From assembly GCA_003222135.1 (NCBI GenBank), contig QHUM01000050.1, positions 62,001 to 126,000 of the forward strand: a stretch of DNA of 64,000 bases, given 5' to 3'. The notes under the pieces are model-generated. The model did not search any database. It was not told where the DNA came from and worked only from the letters and a program-made list of their open reading frames with translations. Origin of the DNA: Gemmatimonadota bacterium (GTDB lineage: Bacteria; Gemmatimonadota; Gemmatimonadetes; Gemmatimonadales; GWC2-71-9). The position numbers and the translations under genes were made by a program. This document shows, piece by piece, positions 62,444 through 64,000 of this stretch (position 1 is its first letter; every line of letters begins with the position of its first letter).

Positions 62444-63876
62444 GGGGAGAGATCACTCCCCAGTAAGACAACTGGCGCCGCTTCAAGTCGGGACGCTTGC
62501 TCCGCAGCGGCTGTCGCCACCACGTCGCCGACGACGAGCGTCGCCGGAGGCTCGAGCCCGGCGGCCCCCGCGCGCTCGGCGAGCGTCGCGAGGGTGCCGA
62601 TCACGGTACGCTGCTGCGGCAGCGTGGCGCTCGCGATCACCGCCGCCGGCGTCTGCTGCGACATGCCGTGCGCGATCAGCCGAGTCGTGATCTCGGGTAG
62701 TGCGCGCAGTCCCATCAGGAACACGAGCGCCGGCAGCCGCGCCAACGCGTCCCAGTCGAGATCCGACGCTGCGTCGCATTCATGACCCGCGACGACCGCG
62801 AACGCCGACGCGTAGCGGCGGTGCGTCACGGGGATGCCCGCGGCGCCGGGCGCGGCGATGGCCGACGTCACGCCGGGCACCACCTCGTACGGCACGCCCG
62901 CTCCCCACAACGCCTCGCATTCCTCCGCGCCCCGGCCGAACACAAACGGGTCCCCTCCCTTCAAGCGCACGACGACACGGCCGCTCCGCGCCGTCTCGAT
63001 CAGCAGGGCGTTGATCTGCTCCTGTGGCAGCCCATGGCCCTCACTTCCCGGGCGCTTCCCGACGAAGATCCGCTCGGCCCAGGGCGGCGCCTCTTCCAGC
63101 AAATCCGGGTGCACTAGCCGATCGTATATCACCACCTCGGCCCCCCGCAGGCGCTGGAGGCCGCGCCGCGTGATCAAGCCAGGATCCCCCGGACCCGCAC
63201 CGACGATGTAGACGATCCCTGGGCCGCGGGTCTCGGGCTCCCCCGCGGCCGCGACCAGCCGGCCGATGTGGCGACGGGCGCCCGCCACGTCGCCGCGCCG
63301 CACAAACTCGATCGCGTCGGAATCGACGATGGAATACCACAGCCGGGTGCGCGCCCGCGCGTCGGGGACCCGCTGCGCCAGCTCGGCCCGCAGCTCGCCC
63401 AACAGCGCGAGCAGCGTGGCGTATTCCGGCCCGACGAGCCTCCCGATGCGCTCGCGCAGCCGCACGGCGAGCGCGGGACTCTTCCCCGCGGTCGACACGG
63501 CGATGGCGACGTCGCCCTGGCGGTGGATCGCGGGAGCGATGAAGCTGCAGTGCGGCAGATCGTCCACCGCGTTGAGCAGCACGCTGCGGGCTTCGGCCTC
63601 GACCCACACCGCGCGGTTCGCGACGCGATCGTCGGTCGCGGCGATCGCGAGAAACGCACCGGCCAGGTCCCCGTCACGATACGGCCGCCGCTCGATCGCG
63701 ACCGTCCCTGCGGCCGCCAGATCTTCGAGCCGCCGCGACACGCTCGGGCTGATCACGCTCACCTGCGCGCCTGCATCGAGCAGCCCCACGACTTTCTGCT
63801 CCGCGATCGCGCCACCGCCGATCACCACGACGCGGCGCCCGCGCAGGTCGAGGAACGCCGGATAGAAGTGCGTCAC
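62440..63876 (-). CDS. cysG: Siroheme synthase CysG (bifunctional)
   Basis: A 478-residue fusion enzyme starting at GTG. The N-terminal part (about 1-210) is precorrin-2 dehydrogenase/sirohydrochlorin ferrochelatase with the NAD loop VVVIGGGAIAEQKVVGLLDA and STAGKSPALAVRLRERIG. The C-terminal part (about 220-460) is uroporphyrinogen-III C-methyltransferase with VYIVGAGPGDPGLITRRG, RLKGGDPFVFGRGAEE and PGVTSAIAAPGAAGIPVTHR. It converts uroporphyrinogen III to siroheme in the cytoplasm. It overlaps the upstream reductase gene by four bases, which fits supply of siroheme to that enzyme. Confidence 0.95.
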   Translation of the reverse strand: MTHFYPAFLDLRGRRVVVIGGGAIAEQKVVGLLDAGAQVSVISPSVSRRLEDLAAAGTVAIERRPYRDGDLAGAFLAIAATDDRVANRAVWVEAEARSVLLNAVDDLPHCSFIAPAIHRQGDVAIAVSTAGKSPALAVRLRERIGRLVGPEYATLLALLGELRAELAQRVPDARARTRLWYSIVDSDAIEFVRRGDVAGARRHIGRLVAAAGEPETRGPGIVYIVGAGPGDPGLITRRGLQRLRGAEVVIYDRLVHPDLLEEAPPWAERIFVGKRPGSEGHGLPQEQINALLIETARSGRVVVRLKGGDPFVFGRGAEECEALWGAGVPYEVVPGVTSAIAAPGAAGIPVTHRRYASAFAVVAGHECDAASDLDWDALARLPALVFLMGLRALPEITTRLIAHGMSQQTPAAVIASATLPQQRTVIGTLATLAERAGAAGLEPPATLVVGDVVATAAAEQASRLEAAPVVLLGSDLSP

Positions 63877-64000
63877 GGCGCGGCCTCCGCCACGGCGTCG
63901 TCTCGCAATTCGTCGCTGCCGACCCGGCAGCAGAAGTCTCCCAGGCCCTCGCCCGGCAGACGCTCGGCGCGGTAGCGCTCGAGTAGCGGCCGCACCCGCG
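63873..64000 (-). CDS. C-terminal end of a probable siroheme-dependent sulfite/nitrite reductase (5' end outside window)
   Basis: Only the last 42 codons are present: RVRPLLERYRAERLPGEGLG, then DFCCRVGSDELRDD and a short tail. The pattern Y...R.pGE..GDF..R.G is the usual end of NirA/CysI-type siroheme reductases. The stop overlaps the GTG start of cysG. This enzyme class reduces sulfite to sulfide or nitrite to ammonia with a siroheme-[4Fe-4S] centre, whose cysteines lie outside the window. The partnership with cysG supports the call; sulfite versus nitrite cannot be decided here. Confidence 0.7.
   Translation of the reverse strand, partial: RVRPLLERYRAERLPGEGLGDFCCRVGSDELRDDAVAEAAP

Overview
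The window is G+C-rich DNA from a diderm bacterium: it has lipoprotein signals, an outer-membrane beta-barrel protein and two lytic transglycosylases. The dense, overlapping gene packing, the abundance of sensor kinases and the many Rcp1-like response regulators suggest a soil or sediment phylum such as Gemmatimonadota. That assignment is an inference from style, not from a marker gene.

Region 1 (1-34360) is an unusually dense two-component signalling archipelago placed directly behind uvrA. It holds 11 histidine kinases, 11 stand-alone response regulators, a MHYT-PAS membrane protein, a GAF protein, one EamA transporter and a tRNA-Asn. Most neighbours overlap by 4 bases or lie within 100 bases. 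At least one duplicated triad is visible: a HisKA_3 kinase, a NarL-type regulator and a single-REC protein. Three kinase styles occur: HDFNN-type hybrids with a C-terminal REC, phytochrome-like kinases beside Rcp1-like REC proteins, and HisKA_3 kinases beside LuxR-HTH regulators. Only three of the regulators in this block carry a recognisable DNA-binding domain, so most outputs must be protein-protein phosphorelay. Two proteins end in the same four-cysteine module.

Region 2 (34500-44250) is ordinary chromosome. It has a badly decayed KefB-like antiporter pseudogene, holB-moaC, two convergent lytic transglycosylase loci separated by a large hairpin made of 13-bp repeats, a run of small unknown genes, a branched-chain aminotransferase, a region-2-only sigma-like protein, a DUF2961/GH172 lipoprotein and a Bor-like lipoprotein.

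Region 3 (44826-59094) is a 14.3-kb genomic island inserted in the 3' half of a tRNA-Lys gene. It is bounded by a perfect 44-bp direct repeat, with excisionase and tyrosine-integrase genes beside the intact tRNA. Its cargo is a mosaic. One RHS/YD-repeat protein ends in an NlpC/P60-like cysteine-peptidase domain and is followed by a small secreted protein (candidate immunity). A second, 5'-truncated RHS protein ends in an HExxH domain and is also followed by an unknown membrane-anchored or secreted protein. The island also has two sigma-54-type AAA+ activators, a NarL regulator, and fragments of a GspE ATPase and of an acyl-CoA synthetase.

Region 4 (59124-64000) returns to the chromosome: a GT-C type glycosyltransferase, a BamA/TamA-like outer membrane protein, cysG (siroheme synthase) and the end of a probable sulfite/nitrite reductase gene, which would use the siroheme that CysG makes.
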